Assembly (NCBI GenBank): GCA_016716405.1
Contig: JADJWK010000004.1
Coordinates: forward strand, 1-64,000
DNA: 64,000 nt
Direction of reading: 5' to 3'
From: Candidatus Melainabacteria bacterium
Lineage (GTDB): Bacteria; Cyanobacteriota; Vampirovibrionia; Obscuribacterales; Obscuribacteraceae
Shown: positions 9,141 to 18,042 of the stretch, piece by piece
Layout of the letters: the number at the start of each line of letters is the position of its first letter
Position numbering within the stretch: position 1 is the stretch's first letter
The notes under the pieces: model-generated
What the model saw: the letters and a program-made list of their open reading frames with translations, nothing else
What the model was told of the DNA's origin: nothing
Database searches by the model: none
Made by a program: the position numbers and the translations under genes

Positions 9141-9923
9141 TTACCAGAACGCTGCAATGGAAATCGCCAGATTGAGCATAAGGCAGGCGAGAAAGGTCGC
9201 CGTCACCGCATTGGCGGCCACCGGCTCGTCGCCCCGCCGGGCCAGGAGCCCGCAGGCGCAGCCGGCAAATATGGCAATGGTCGGGTTGATAGCAATCAAT
9301 TTTGTGAAATAGACGATGATGTCACGGTCGGTGATGGCGGAGCGTGCCGACTCCACGAAATCGGTCACCGAGCTCACCCCGATAGTGGGACCGAAAAGCC
9401 CCGCGGTGACAAAGCCAATCAGAAGACCGTAAGCACCGAGAGGAACCGATGCCATGAGCGCGGCCAGAAAACGCGGTAGAACAAAACCCTCGGCGAATTC
9501 GCGCTCGCTCCCGTAACGGCTTCTCATAGACCTGGTCTCTTCGCTCACCAGAGCCGTCACCCTGGCGCACCAGGCAATGCTGATGGTCAGAGGACCGAGC
9601 TCGCGCAGCAGGCCGATGGAGATAGCGGCACCAGCCAGGTCTTCAGCCTGATACTTCTTGAGCTCGTTGACACATTGCAGAGTCAGAGCGATGGCTATCA
9701 CGATCGCCGATAATGCCACGAAGTGAAAAGAGCCGATTCCCATCCAGCGCGCATAGCCCCGAATCTCCCGCCAGGAGAGCCCGGCGAAGGCGCGACGAGA
9801 AAGGGACATGCCGAAAAGCCTGACAGAGAGTCCTACAGGTACGAGCCAGGGTATTACGTCCGTGATCGGCAGCCGGGAAAGAAGACTCTGCACTATATCT
9901 TCCTGGGCGAGACAGCCGACCAT
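9141..9923 (-). CDS. MlaE-family ABC transporter permease
   Basis: 260 residues, five or six hydrophobic segments, with the MlaE/YrbE core ELGPL followed by a charged loop and the block FAEGFVLPRFLAALM. Works as the inner-membrane permease of a phospholipid transport complex with MCE proteins; the MCE partner is the next gene. ATG 9923 was chosen because AAGG lies just upstream; a TTG at 9953 extends the frame by ten residues. The usual conserved Gly-rich end of the coupling loop is diverged (WCARVTALVSEETRSM). Confidence 0.85.
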   Translation of the reverse strand: MVGCLAQEDIVQSLLSRLPITDVIPWLVPVGLSVRLFGMSLSRRAFAGLSWREIRGYARWMGIGSFHFVALSAIVIAIALTLQCVNELKKYQAEDLAGAAISIGLLRELGPLTISIAWCARVTALVSEETRSMRSRYGSEREFAEGFVLPRFLAALMASVPLGAYGLLIGFVTAGLFGPTIGVSSVTDFVESARSAITDRDIIVYFTKLIAINPTIAIFAGCACGLLARRGDEPVAANAVTATFLACLMLNLAISIAAFW

Positions 9924-9988
9924 TTTACCTTTAAGAAGCAAAACGGTAGACAAGGGCTTTGCAACAAGAAGGTCAGAACAAGAGCTTG

Positions 9989-10348
9989 TCAGTGATGCGC
10001 CTTGCTCTTGCTGGTCCCGGAGCTCTTCTTGCTCTTGCCCTTGCCCTTTGTCGTAGATGTTTTCCCGGCGGCGTCTTTCTTCTCTGGGACTTTCTTGCTT
10101 GCGGTCTTTGCGGATTTCTCCCCGGATTTCTCCCCGGACTTGTCAACGGACTTTTTCGCCGAATCTTCGCCTCTCTCGGCTGATTCTTCCCGTCTGGCTT
10201 TCTCGCTCCCGGCCGGTGGCACTACCGGCAGTGCCGGCAGCATCGGGTCGATCACCTTCACGGTGCGACCGTGCACACCCGCATAATACGACACCAGAAA
10301 CGTGTCGAGGACGAGCAGGGTGGAGATGAATAAGCCTTTTGCTTTCAT
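9989..10348 (-). CDS. Lys/Ser-rich low-complexity protein with N-terminal anchor
   Basis: 119 residues: an N-terminal hydrophobic segment (LFISTLLVLDTFLVSYYAGV) and a long tail made almost only of Lys, Ser, Glu, Gly, Ala and Thr, with repeats of the type KSGEKSGEKSAK. The tail is probably disordered and strongly basic. It starts two bases after the stop of the upstream membrane protein, so the two form an operon. No family recognised. Confidence 0.6.
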   Translation of the reverse strand: MKAKGLFISTLLVLDTFLVSYYAGVHGRTVKVIDPMLPALPVVPPAGSEKARREESAERGEDSAKKSVDKSGEKSGEKSAKTASKKVPEKKDAAGKTSTTKGKGKSKKSSGTSKSKAHH

Positions 10349-10350
10349 TT

Positions 10351-10992
10351 CTATTTGGCGGTGAAATGCATGGTGTCGTTGAAATCCTTGCTTTCAGCAG
10401 CATTTCGCGAGTAGCTCAGGGCGACATCCGACGGCTTGAAGTCCTCGCTAATCTTAGAACCGGAGACGAGCTTGACCGAAAGAATCGACTTGCTCTCGCC
10501 GCTGTGCCTGTTGTACTGCTCGCCAAGCTGCTTGGCATCGAATGTGATGGTGTTGTCTCCGCTATTCACATGGCTGGTGATGTCCACGATCTTGCCGGGA
10601 CCGAAAAAATTGTCCACCTGATCGCCGTTTACCGACACGGTAATGGAGTAGCCAGTGTAGTCTGTACCGGATGAAACGAGCCAGTACTTGCTGGAAGATT
10701 TTGACGGCTTATCCGACGTCATATCCTGCTGCTTCTTCTCACCGGACGGGCTCTCGGTGGCACTGGCATCTCCGGGTCTGGAGGTCTGGCTGGACTGTCT
10801 TTCAGCGAGCTGGCTCTGGGTAATCGCGCCGGGAGTGCCAGGAGCCACGGTCTCGATGGGAGCCAGACGCTCATGCAGCCCCCACCAGTAACCGCCGAAA
10901 CAGGCTGCTACCAGGAGCAGACCGAGAATGAGCAGATCCAGGAAAGCCCTGACGAAGTCCGACTTCTTGGGGCTGGTAACGTTATCCGCCAT
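10351..10992 (-). CDS. Single-pass membrane protein of unknown function
   Basis: 213 residues: a short cytoplasmic N-terminus, one membrane helix (FLDLLILGLLLVAACFGGYW), a Ser/Gln/Pro-rich linker (about residues 55-100), and a C-terminal domain predicted as beta strands (SITVSVNGDQVDNFFGPGKI and on). The outer domain could be a small beta sandwich. It is the first gene of a pair with the Lys-rich protein downstream. Function unknown. Confidence 0.65.
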   Translation of the reverse strand: MADNVTSPKKSDFVRAFLDLLILGLLLVAACFGGYWWGLHERLAPIETVAPGTPGAITQSQLAERQSSQTSRPGDASATESPSGEKKQQDMTSDKPSKSSSKYWLVSSGTDYTGYSITVSVNGDQVDNFFGPGKIVDITSHVNSGDNTITFDAKQLGEQYNRHSGESKSILSVKLVSGSKISEDFKPSDVALSYSRNAAESKDFNDTMHFTAK

Positions 10993-11163
10993 GCCTGGTC
11001 TCGACCTCCGCTTACAGAAAACAACCGCTTGAGAAAATAGATACCCGTTAGATCAGGTGCGGAAACCAACCAAGTATTATGAGTTCATTAAGTCGAGCCT
11101 CGAAGGCCGTTAGAGAGGACTTGTCCGTGGCACTAAATAAAAGCGTCTCGAGAGCCCTAATAG

Positions 11164-12309
11164 TTGTTGCAGTCGAAAAACACCTGTATTCTTATCGCTG
11201 CCCTGCTTTTCGCCGGAATAACAGGACCGGTTTCGGCGGCGGATGCTCGTGAGTTGATCAGGCCCTATCAGGTCGAAAAGAATATCTACGACCTCTGTGG
11301 CAGAGCCAACACCCTCATGCGCTCAAATCGCTACAGAGAAGCTCTCGACTTGCTGAAATCAGCAGCCAGGGACGATCCCTCTTCATACTCGGCGGAAGTC
11401 CACGCCGACATGGCTCTTTGCTATCAGAATCTCAAAGACTACGAGAAGGCTCTGTCGGAGGGAAAGACAGCCCTCGGTTTCGATGCCGCCTGCGAATCCG
11501 CTGTCTACAGCGTAGCGCTTTCGCTCTACAGGCTCGAGAAATTCGACGAGTGCGACTCGTATCTGGATCGCTACATCAAGATGACCGGCAGTAGCGGATC
11601 GCGAAGCAGAGCGCAAGAGCTCAAGAAAGACGTCGACATCTTCAAGAATCTCAAAGAAGCAGACAGAGCCATCAAGGCCGGTCATGACGACAGAGCCGTG
11701 AAATGTCTTCAGAAAGTCACCGCCTATGATCCTTCAGACTATTCAGCGGCGGCGCATGCAAGCATGGCCTTCGCCCTGCGACGCTCCGGCAAGACAGAGA
11801 AAGCTATAGCCGAAGCGAAAAAAGCCCTGGGCTTCGATCCCGCAGACCGGAGCACAATGTACAACCTCGCCATCGCCTACCAGGACATAGCCAGATTCGA
11901 TGACGCAATTTCCTGTCTCAATAGATATCTGAGCCTCGAGAGCGATCCGGCACGAAGAAAGGCGGCATCGGAATTTCTCTCGAGCCTGAACGAAGACAAA
12001 AAACAATTCGACTCGAGCGAGAACAGCCGCCCGGATTATTTCAATCAGCTCAAAGAGAGCAACCACGCCCGCACCTGGCCAAGCCGGCGAATGCCTCTGA
12101 GAATATTCATATCGGACGGCGACGGTGTGAAGGGCTATCAAAGGGCATTTCACTCTTATGTAATCCGATCCCTGGACACCTGGTGCGAAGCATCAGGGAA
12201 GAAGATCAATTACAAGCTCCTGGACAGGAAAGACGGCGCCGACATCGTCGTGAAATGGACCAGCTCTTCCCTGGACGGCAGGTATAATGGAGGTCCCCCG
12301 AAACGGTAG
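11164..12309 (+). pseudogene. TPR-metzincin gene, 5' part, interrupted by IS3 element
   Basis: A TTG start at 11164 leads a signal peptide (CILIAALLFAGITGPVSA) and two blocks of TPRs (about residues 40-130 and 165-270), then the first strands of a metzincin domain (GADIVVKWTSSSLDG). The frame runs into the left end of an insertion element and stops at a TAG inside its terminal repeat. The rest of the gene, with the zinc site, resumes at 13534 in the same phase. Removing the element plus one AAA copy (1,230 bases) gives one frame of 576 codons. As it stands the product has lost its catalytic site. Confidence 0.85.
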
Positions 12310-12364
12310 ACAGTGCGTCTAGGAAAAAGTCGTTCTTCGTGAAAAAATACGGAGGAGCGTAAAA

Positions 12365-12642
12365 ATGGCTAAACGACCCAAATCTAGCGGATATACAAAA
12401 GAGTTCCAAGAGAACGCCGTGAGACTGGCAATTAGTCCAGGTCGATCGGTTGCATCTGTGGCCCTAGAGCTTAAAGTACCTGCTTGGAAGCTCAGAAACT
12501 GGGTCCAGGCACACAAGCAAAAGCTAGAAAGGAGTTCTGAGGTGGACGAATTGATACGGCTTCAGAACGAGCTCAAAGAAGCAAGAGAAGAAATCGAAAT
12601 CCTAAAAAAGGCGCAGCGTACTTTGCGAGAAGCAACAAGTAA
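12365..12642 (+). pseudogene. IS3-family transposase OrfA, apparent one-base deletion near its end
   Basis: Begins with ATG 12365 after a GGAGG site. Residues 1-82 are a typical OrfA: helix-turn-helix (SVASVALELKVPAWKLRNWV) and a leucine-zipper-like helix ending EIEILKK. At the A6G slippery run (12604-12610) the usual ending AAAYFARSNK-stop is found one frame away, finishing at TAA 12640-12642. Adding one G after 12613 would restore both this ending and the normal -1 relation to orfB. As written, the frame runs on to 12991 with a nonsense tail across orfB. Either a real inactivating deletion or a sequencing error. Confidence 0.7.
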
Positions 12643-12653
12643 AGTACGCTTTC

Positions 12654-13517
12654 GTGCGCCAGCAGCGAGAGAACCACAGCATTCAGAAGCTCTGCAATGT
12701 GCTGGAGGTATCTCGCCAAGGCTACTACAAGTGGCTGAAGAGGAAGGTCTCTCCGGCGCAGGAGCGCCGAGCCAGGCTCCTGCAGCGAATCATGGAAATC
12801 TTCGAAGCGTCCAGGCAGACATACGGCTGCCCGAGGATCTACCAGCAGTTACGCCAGGAGGGCTTCAGGTGCGGTCACAACACCGTGGAGAGACTGATGA
12901 GAGAGCACGAAATCAGCCCTCGGACAAAACGCAAATTCAAGACAACGACGGACTCAAAACACAATTTGCCAATTGCGCCGAACGTTCTTGAACGGCAGTT
13001 TTCTGCCGAAGAGCCTGACGAGGCCTGGGTGAGCGATATAACCTACATCCCAACGGCGCAAGGTTGGCTTTTCTTGTGCGTCTTCATCGACCTCTACTCC
13101 AGAATGGTAGTGGGCTGGTCGATGGCGGACAACATGAGAACTGATTTGGTCTTGGACGCCTTCAGGATGGGTCTGAAGCGGCGGGGTCGAGCGCCGATAG
13201 TCGCGCACTCGGACCGCGGCAGCCAGTACGCAAGCGACCTTTTCAGAAGCGAGTTGGAGGAACATGGGTGCATCCAGAGCATGAGTCGGCGGGGAAACTG
13301 CTGGGACAATGCCGTCGCTGAGAGCTTCTTTGCCACTCTGAAGACGGAACTAATTTTCCATCAGACCTTCGCATCCCGAATCCATGCGACAACGGCAATC
13401 TTCGAACATATCGAGATCTTCTACAACAATCAACGTCGTCATTCGGCGTTAGGCTATCTCACACCGGAGGAAAAAGTACAAAAAGGCAGACAAGTGGCCC
13501 AGAGCGACTGCGCCTGA
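12654..13517 (+). CDS. IS3-family transposase OrfB (DDE integrase core)
   Basis: 287 residues from GTG 12654, although in the living element it is normally made as an OrfAB fusion by frameshifting. Contains the HTH_21-like region (SIQKLCNVLEVSRQGYYKWL) and an rve integrase core with the catalytic triad D128 (VSDITY), D187 (HSDRGSQY) and E223 (NAVAESFF); the last two are separated by 35 residues, as in the DD(35)E pattern. The frame is intact. It is in the +1 frame relative to orfA as written, not the usual -1, because of the apparent base loss in orfA. Confidence 0.9.
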   Translation: MRQQRENHSIQKLCNVLEVSRQGYYKWLKRKVSPAQERRARLLQRIMEIFEASRQTYGCPRIYQQLRQEGFRCGHNTVERLMREHEISPRTKRKFKTTTDSKHNLPIAPNVLERQFSAEEPDEAWVSDITYIPTAQGWLFLCVFIDLYSRMVVGWSMADNMRTDLVLDAFRMGLKRRGRAPIVAHSDRGSQYASDLFRSELEEHGCIQSMSRRGNCWDNAVAESFFATLKTELIFHQTFASRIHATTAIFEHIEIFYNNQRRHSALGYLTPEEKVQKGRQVAQSDCA

Positions 13518-13533
13518 ACCACTGTCTACCAAA

Positions 13534-14124
13534 ATGGGGGAAGTCCATAACGATCACCGCATGAAAGCCGGGCTCACGGCACTCAACTATCAAGACGGAT
13601 CGATTGCCAGCGCGGTGGTCGCCATCCGGACCACCGAGTGCTTCGAGCCGGACAAGAATGTGGAAGCTGGCGAGTGCGCCTCGGTTTGCATGCACGAGAT
13701 CGGGCACTCTCTGGGGCTCGGGCATTCCACCTGGATCTACGACGTCATGTACTTCCGCTCATCCACCAAACAGACCGGCCACCCCACCAGCAGGGATCGA
13801 GCCACGATCGCCCATCTCTACCTGAACCATCCGATTGTGGACTTCAAAGCGAAGGAGGCACCGCTCCCCGGAGACAAGCCGATCAAATTCCTGCCGCCTC
13901 CTACCTTCCTGCCCCCGCCACCTCCGGATACAGGCAAGCTCACACCGCCGCTCTTCATGCCACCACCTCTCAAAAAGAAGCTGACACCACCGCTTTTCAC
14001 ACCGCCACCTCTCAAAAAGAGCAAGCCCGCACCAGAACGTCCTGTGTTCATTCCGCCGCCTCCGAAGCAGAAGAAGAAGGAAACGGTCAAACCGCCTCTC
14101 TTCACTCCGCCGCCGGCGCGCTAG
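13534..14124 (+). pseudogene. TPR-metzincin gene, 3' part with zinc site and Pro-rich tail
   Basis: The continuation of the gene that starts at 11164, cut off by the insertion element. It holds the metzincin zinc motif HEIGHSLGLGHS and, about 13 residues on, a Met-turn-like VMYFRS, so the intact protein was probably a matrixin-type metalloprotease. The last 80 residues are low complexity: repeats of PPLF.PPP with Lys runs. ATG 13534 has no good ribosome site, so this fragment may not be made. The 3' end lies six bases from the convergent kinase gene. Confidence 0.8.
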
Positions 14125-14130
14125 CCGGCA

Positions 14131-15999
14131 TCATTTCTTGAACCAGAAGTTCCAGCCGTTTTGAGTCGTACGCCGGTAACGGCGCTCCTGCTTCTTGCCC
14201 GATGGTACCATTTGCGGTGCCACCTCGGAAAGCACCGCCCGCAGGGTCTGTACATTGACCGAGAGAAAGAGCAGAGCCAGGGCCGTCACGAAGCAGAGGA
14301 TCAGGGTGCGGTCCTTGAGCACATTGAGAAGCAGGTGGAAGAAAAGACTGATCCCCTGATGGGCGGCCAGATCAGCGGTGGAAGAGCCCTTTTGCCTGGT
14401 CAGATCGCAGAGATCGTTATCGCCCGAGAAAGCCGACAGACGAGTGGAGCTGGCGCTTGCCGCTTTCGCCACCGGCTTCCAGGTCTCCTGCTTGCCCTCC
14501 ATCTCCACATAGAGCTCAGAGACCGAGTCCGAGACGGTCTCCGGCAGCACGTCCAGGGAAGCATCCGTCTCCATGGCCTGCATGAGCTCACGAAAAGCTC
14601 CTATATCCGCAACCATCGAGCTGGAGTCGGGTATATCGGCCGGCGACTCCGGAAGGTTCGGATAGACAGAGAGGATATGCTTGAGATTGAGAATAAAGCT
14701 CGGTTCTGTGGCAGTGATGTCATCCCTGGCGATGATGTAATATTTGAACTCCCCGGCGGCAAGGGTAAGAAGACGTCTCAGAGCCTGGTAGCCCTGCTGG
14801 CCATCCTCGATGATTCGTGAGCCGATCACCCGTCTTCCGTCCCTGATCAGCACGACTCCGGTAAAGAGCGGATCGCTCGATTCGAGCCTCAAGACCGAAT
14901 CGCCCGGGTAAGCCAGCTCGTAAATGCGTTCCAGGACGCTGTTGAGACGCACGTCAATAGAGAGGCGTCCCTCGAAAACACCGTTCAGACCGCTATAAGT
15001 ATCGCGCTTGATGAACTCGAGGAGACTGGTTCCAGCCTGGCTCTGCTCCTGGACCCCGGTCCCCAGGAGCGGCTCTTTGCCGTCAGCCACCAGTTTCAAA
15101 TCGGTGCGCAGGTCGAACATATTCTGGTAGCGATGCTCGGGGTTCTTCTCCAGACAGTGCTGGATCACCCGGTCCAGATTATGAGGGCAGCGGCTGCTGA
15201 TCCGTGCCAGAGGCGGCGCCGGTGTGCTCACATGCTGCATGGCAAGCTGCACCGCCGTGCTCCCCTTGAAGGGAAGCTGGCCGGAGATGGCCTCGAACAT
15301 GACACATCCCAGAGAATAGATATCCGAGCGAGCGTCGATTTTCTTTCCCTGAGCCTGCTCCGGACTCATATAAGCAGGACTGCCGACGGTCTGACGGGCA
15401 CTGGTGAGCACCTGGGTCTGGTCTCCCATGGGATAGATCAGCTTGGCGATCCCGAAGTCGACCAGCTTGGCCCAGAGCTTCCCTTCCTTGGAGAGAGAGA
15501 CCAGGATATTGCTGGATTTGACATCACGGTGGATCACCCCTCTGGAATGAGCGTGAACCAGCGCGCTTGTCACCTGGGTGAAGATATCGAAAAAAGCTCT
15601 GGAGGACAGGGACTCGAGCTTGAGCACTTTTCCCAGGTCATAACCGTCTACATAGTCCATGACCATATAGGGGTAGCCTTCAGCAGAGATATCGTAGGCG
15701 TGGACCGCCACTATATTTGGATGATTGAGATCCCTGGCGGCACGAGCTTCCTGGCGGAAGCGCTTCTGGTTGATCTCTTTGACTGCCACCTCGGGTCTGA
15801 TGATCTTGATGACAAACGGCTCGCCAAGGATCAGATCCTCGACCTTGTAGAGGGCCGCCATGCCGCCCTGACCGATTTTCTCCACGATTTCATAGCGCCC
15901 GGCGATCGATTGACCCGCAAGACCACCAGCAGTCTGCCTGGCACTTTGAGTCCAGGCATCAAGCTCTTTGAAGCTGGCGGCTATCTTGCTCTGTTCCAT
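14131..15999 (-). CDS. Ser/Thr protein kinase with DUF4388-like domain and C-terminal membrane helix
   Basis: 622 residues. Hanks kinase domain at about residues 35-300: glycine loop IGQGGMAALY, K65 in VIKII, HRD at 157-159, DFG at 181-183, APE-like SPEQ. A second domain at about 340-440 (FEGRLSIDVRLNSVLERIYE, then ending GEFKYY) resembles DUF4388/PATAN modules found in bacterial signalling proteins. A membrane helix (LILCFVTALALLFLSV) lies near residue 570, with a basic tail. Probably a membrane-tethered cytoplasmic kinase. No partner gene is adjacent. Confidence 0.9.
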   Translation of the reverse strand: MEQSKIAASFKELDAWTQSARQTAGGLAGQSIAGRYEIVEKIGQGGMAALYKVEDLILGEPFVIKIIRPEVAVKEINQKRFRQEARAARDLNHPNIVAVHAYDISAEGYPYMVMDYVDGYDLGKVLKLESLSSRAFFDIFTQVTSALVHAHSRGVIHRDVKSSNILVSLSKEGKLWAKLVDFGIAKLIYPMGDQTQVLTSARQTVGSPAYMSPEQAQGKKIDARSDIYSLGCVMFEAISGQLPFKGSTAVQLAMQHVSTPAPPLARISSRCPHNLDRVIQHCLEKNPEHRYQNMFDLRTDLKLVADGKEPLLGTGVQEQSQAGTSLLEFIKRDTYSGLNGVFEGRLSIDVRLNSVLERIYELAYPGDSVLRLESSDPLFTGVVLIRDGRRVIGSRIIEDGQQGYQALRRLLTLAAGEFKYYIIARDDITATEPSFILNLKHILSVYPNLPESPADIPDSSSMVADIGAFRELMQAMETDASLDVLPETVSDSVSELYVEMEGKQETWKPVAKAASASSTRLSAFSGDNDLCDLTRQKGSSTADLAAHQGISLFFHLLLNVLKDRTLILCFVTALALLFLSVNVQTLRAVLSEVAPQMVPSGKKQERRYRRTTQNGWNFWFKK

Positions 16000-16107
16000 G
16001 ACCGGTCCAAAATCTCCTCTCTTTAGTGTAGGATCCGGGCTTCAGGCTGTAAATTACCTTATGAGAGTACACGTTTTCGCGTATGTGCACAGAGGAGACA
16101 AAACAGG

Positions 16108-16614
16108 ATGAGCAGTGAGAATCCCAGAAAGATCCCCCCCTGGAGGCTCTACAGCGGTATAGCACTGATCGCTCTTTCCCTGCTCATGCCCTTATTCTCG
16201 GTCTGGATAATCGCCTCGGCCCTGCCTGCCTGGTTGAAGGCATCCCTGGTCGGCCTTGTCTCGGTGGGCGGTCCCGAGATCATGGCTTTCATAGCGGTAG
16301 CAGTACTTGGAAAAGAAGCTTTCGACCTGATCATGGGCCGGGTCCTGGGACTGCTCAAGCGCATTGCCCCGTCCGCCAGCGTTTCGCGGTTCCGTTACAG
16401 GCTGGGGCTTCTGCTCATGATCATCACGTTCGTGCCATCCTATGTCGTCGCCTACAGCCCGTCCTGGCTTCCCGACTCATCCCCGGCTCGCCTCTATGTC
16501 TGTCTTTCTGCCGATGTTCTCTTCGTGATCAGCCTCTTCGTCCTGGGAGGAGACTTCTGGGACAAGCTCCGGGCGCTCTTCATCTACGATGCCAGAGCCG
16601 TCTTTCCAGACTGA
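16108..16614 (+). CDS. Four-helix membrane protein, transporter-suffix-domain type
   Basis: 168 residues with four hydrophobic segments. The layout and blocks (GPEIMAFIAVAVLGKEAFD and a C-terminal GGDFWDKLRALFIYDA) match the small proteins named 'transporter suffix domain' in databases, as I remember them; these are sometimes fused to transporters. Biochemical role unknown. ATG 16108 follows AGAGGAG at a spacing of about ten bases. It stands alone, with a terminator hairpin right after its stop. Confidence 0.65.
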   Translation: MSSENPRKIPPWRLYSGIALIALSLLMPLFSVWIIASALPAWLKASLVGLVSVGGPEIMAFIAVAVLGKEAFDLIMGRVLGLLKRIAPSASVSRFRYRLGLLLMIITFVPSYVVAYSPSWLPDSSPARLYVCLSADVLFVISLFVLGGDFWDKLRALFIYDARAVFPD

Positions 16615-16623
16615 CCTGACGAA

Positions 16624-16648
16624 AAGGGTCAGGCAGAACCTGACCCTT
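16624..16648. terminator. Rho-independent terminator, probably bidirectional
   Basis: A perfect 10-bp stem AAGGGTCAGG / CCTGACCCTT with a five-base loop lies between the convergent genes ending at 16614 and 16670. An A-run on the left becomes TTTT for the minus strand, so it best serves the minus-strand gene but can fold in both transcripts. Confidence 0.75.
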
Positions 16649-16669
16649 CCATTGTGTGGTCGAACTCGC

Positions 16670-17602
16670 TTACCTGCCTCCGGCTCCTTCCAGAATAGTG
16701 CCAGGGGTTGCCTGGGTGGCTGTCTGACCGTGAGCCTGAGCTCCAGCTTTTATATCTCCGGACTTGGGATCGGCATCCACCGAAGCACCGCCACTCTTGA
16801 TCGAATCGGAGCCGGCCTGACCGCCTATGGCTTCTGCATCTTTCTTGACCGTCGACGCGCCGCCATCGCTCATGTCCAGAGCTTGAGCCTGGTCGCCCTC
16901 GCTCACGCCCGGAGCCTGATCCTGGTCGCCCTCGCTCATAGCTTCAGGAGCCTGAGCCTGGGTGCCATCCGCCCCTTCTCCCAGTTGATTGCCCTGAGAC
17001 TGTGCTTCGGGACCGGACTGGGTGGCTTCGCCGCTGTCGGCTGCAGGTCCGTCTTCACCGTTGAATTCCGGAGTGCTGCCTTGATCGCCGTCTGCCGTAG
17101 TGCCGCCTTCGCCGCCTCCCTCAGCGCTGTTCTCCTGGCTGCCATCACTACTGAGGCCGTCGTTGTCACCGCTGACGCTATCGCCCTGGGCCTCGGACTT
17201 ACCGTCCTGATTGACCTGTGAATCGCCTTTGCCATCCTTGCCCTTGGGGGCTGCGTTCTCGGTGGTGGCGTCGGACTGACCGTCCCTGCCGGCTTCTCCA
17301 CCTTCGTCACTGTCTCTGGTTGCAGAGCCACCGGCGCCTTCGCGGGCTTGCTCGGTGTTGCGGTCGGTATTGCCCTGCGCGGTGCTCGATTCGAAAGCAT
17401 TGCCGCTGGCATCACCATGATCGATCTCGAGGTTGGTGAGATGGTCCTTAGCCGTATTAACCGTCATGGCATCCCTGACCTGACCGAAGTCGGCTCTATT
17501 GAGCGCTTCCACGCCCTGCGTCGACGCCTGTGTACCAACACTATCGAGACCCGTCGCGGGAGCGGCGATAGCAGAATCGGAGCCGGCAAATTGATTAGAC
17601 AT
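16670..17602 (-). CDS. Acidic low-complexity protein rich in Gly, Asp, Gln, Ser and Glu
   Basis: 310 residues, about four fifths of them built from short Asp/Gly/Ser/Gln/Glu-rich runs (GDQAQALDMSDGGASTVKKD is typical), so the chain is strongly acidic and probably disordered. No signal peptide or membrane helix. Near repeats of the type EGDQDQAPGVSEGDQAQA occur. The first 60 residues are more ordinary and may fold. The start ATG 17602 follows AGGAG by nine bases. No known family; composition suggests an extracellular or matrix-like role, but this is speculation. Confidence 0.6.
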   Translation of the reverse strand: MSNQFAGSDSAIAAPATGLDSVGTQASTQGVEALNRADFGQVRDAMTVNTAKDHLTNLEIDHGDASGNAFESSTAQGNTDRNTEQAREGAGGSATRDSDEGGEAGRDGQSDATTENAAPKGKDGKGDSQVNQDGKSEAQGDSVSGDNDGLSSDGSQENSAEGGGEGGTTADGDQGSTPEFNGEDGPAADSGEATQSGPEAQSQGNQLGEGADGTQAQAPEAMSEGDQDQAPGVSEGDQAQALDMSDGGASTVKKDAEAIGGQAGSDSIKSGGASVDADPKSGDIKAGAQAHGQTATQATPGTILEGAGGR

Positions 17603-17956
17603 AGATTGAAACTCCTAGAAACGCAGCCTCGTCCACCAGGAGCTTCAACTCTGGCATCCTGTGTGAAAGGCGATGGGGGGCTTGCAATCGTAAATTTACG
17701 ATGGCAGCGTTACATTATCGTGACCGCGGCGTAACGGTCCCAATCAGCCGGCTGACCGATACCCTGTCCGCTCAAATACCGATAGGCAGAACGAGATGAA
17801 CATGAGAATCTCGAAGATGGAACCCACCTGCAGCTAACCGGCCGCAAATGGGTCACCGGACCGGGATCTTTCCGGAGCAGCCGGAACTGATACCTGTTGC
17901 TTTAAGCGCGGCAGCATGTAAAAGAGGAAATCCCGATCCACCACTGCGACCGGCCA

Positions 17957-17993
17957 GAGGGGGAGTTGTCATTGACGACTCCCTCTCGATTTT
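17957..17993 (+). terminator. Long hairpin with T-run in the leader of the response-regulator gene
   Basis: Positions 17957-17970 pair with 17974-17987 over 14 consecutive pairs (two G-U) around an ATT loop, followed by GATTTTC. It looks like a terminator reading rightwards, but no plus-strand gene lies upstream; the next gene starts 50 bases later. It may attenuate the response-regulator transcript. The rest of the 440-base gap (17603-18042) shows nothing firm. Confidence 0.5.
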
Positions 17994-18042
17994 CAAGCCC
18001 GATCTTCTCTGCTAAACTGGCACGCCGGAGTCGCACATAATA

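Larger units (their letters stand above)
12304..13530 (+). mobile_element. IS3-family insertion sequence
   Basis: About 1,227 bases bounded by imperfect inverted repeats (left GGTAGACAGTG from 12305, right complement ending at 13530) and flanked by AAA on both sides (12301-12303 and 13531-13533), a 3-bp target duplication as usual for IS3 elements. It carries orfA and orfB in the typical order. The left repeat starts one base in from the duplication, so the exact left end is uncertain by one base. The element sits inside the TPR-metzincin gene. Confidence 0.88.

Noticed and set aside
8100..9479. 459-codon frame opposite mlaD/mlaE
   Set aside because: Shadow of two recognisable genes; the composition is His/Gly/Asp-rich and without domains.
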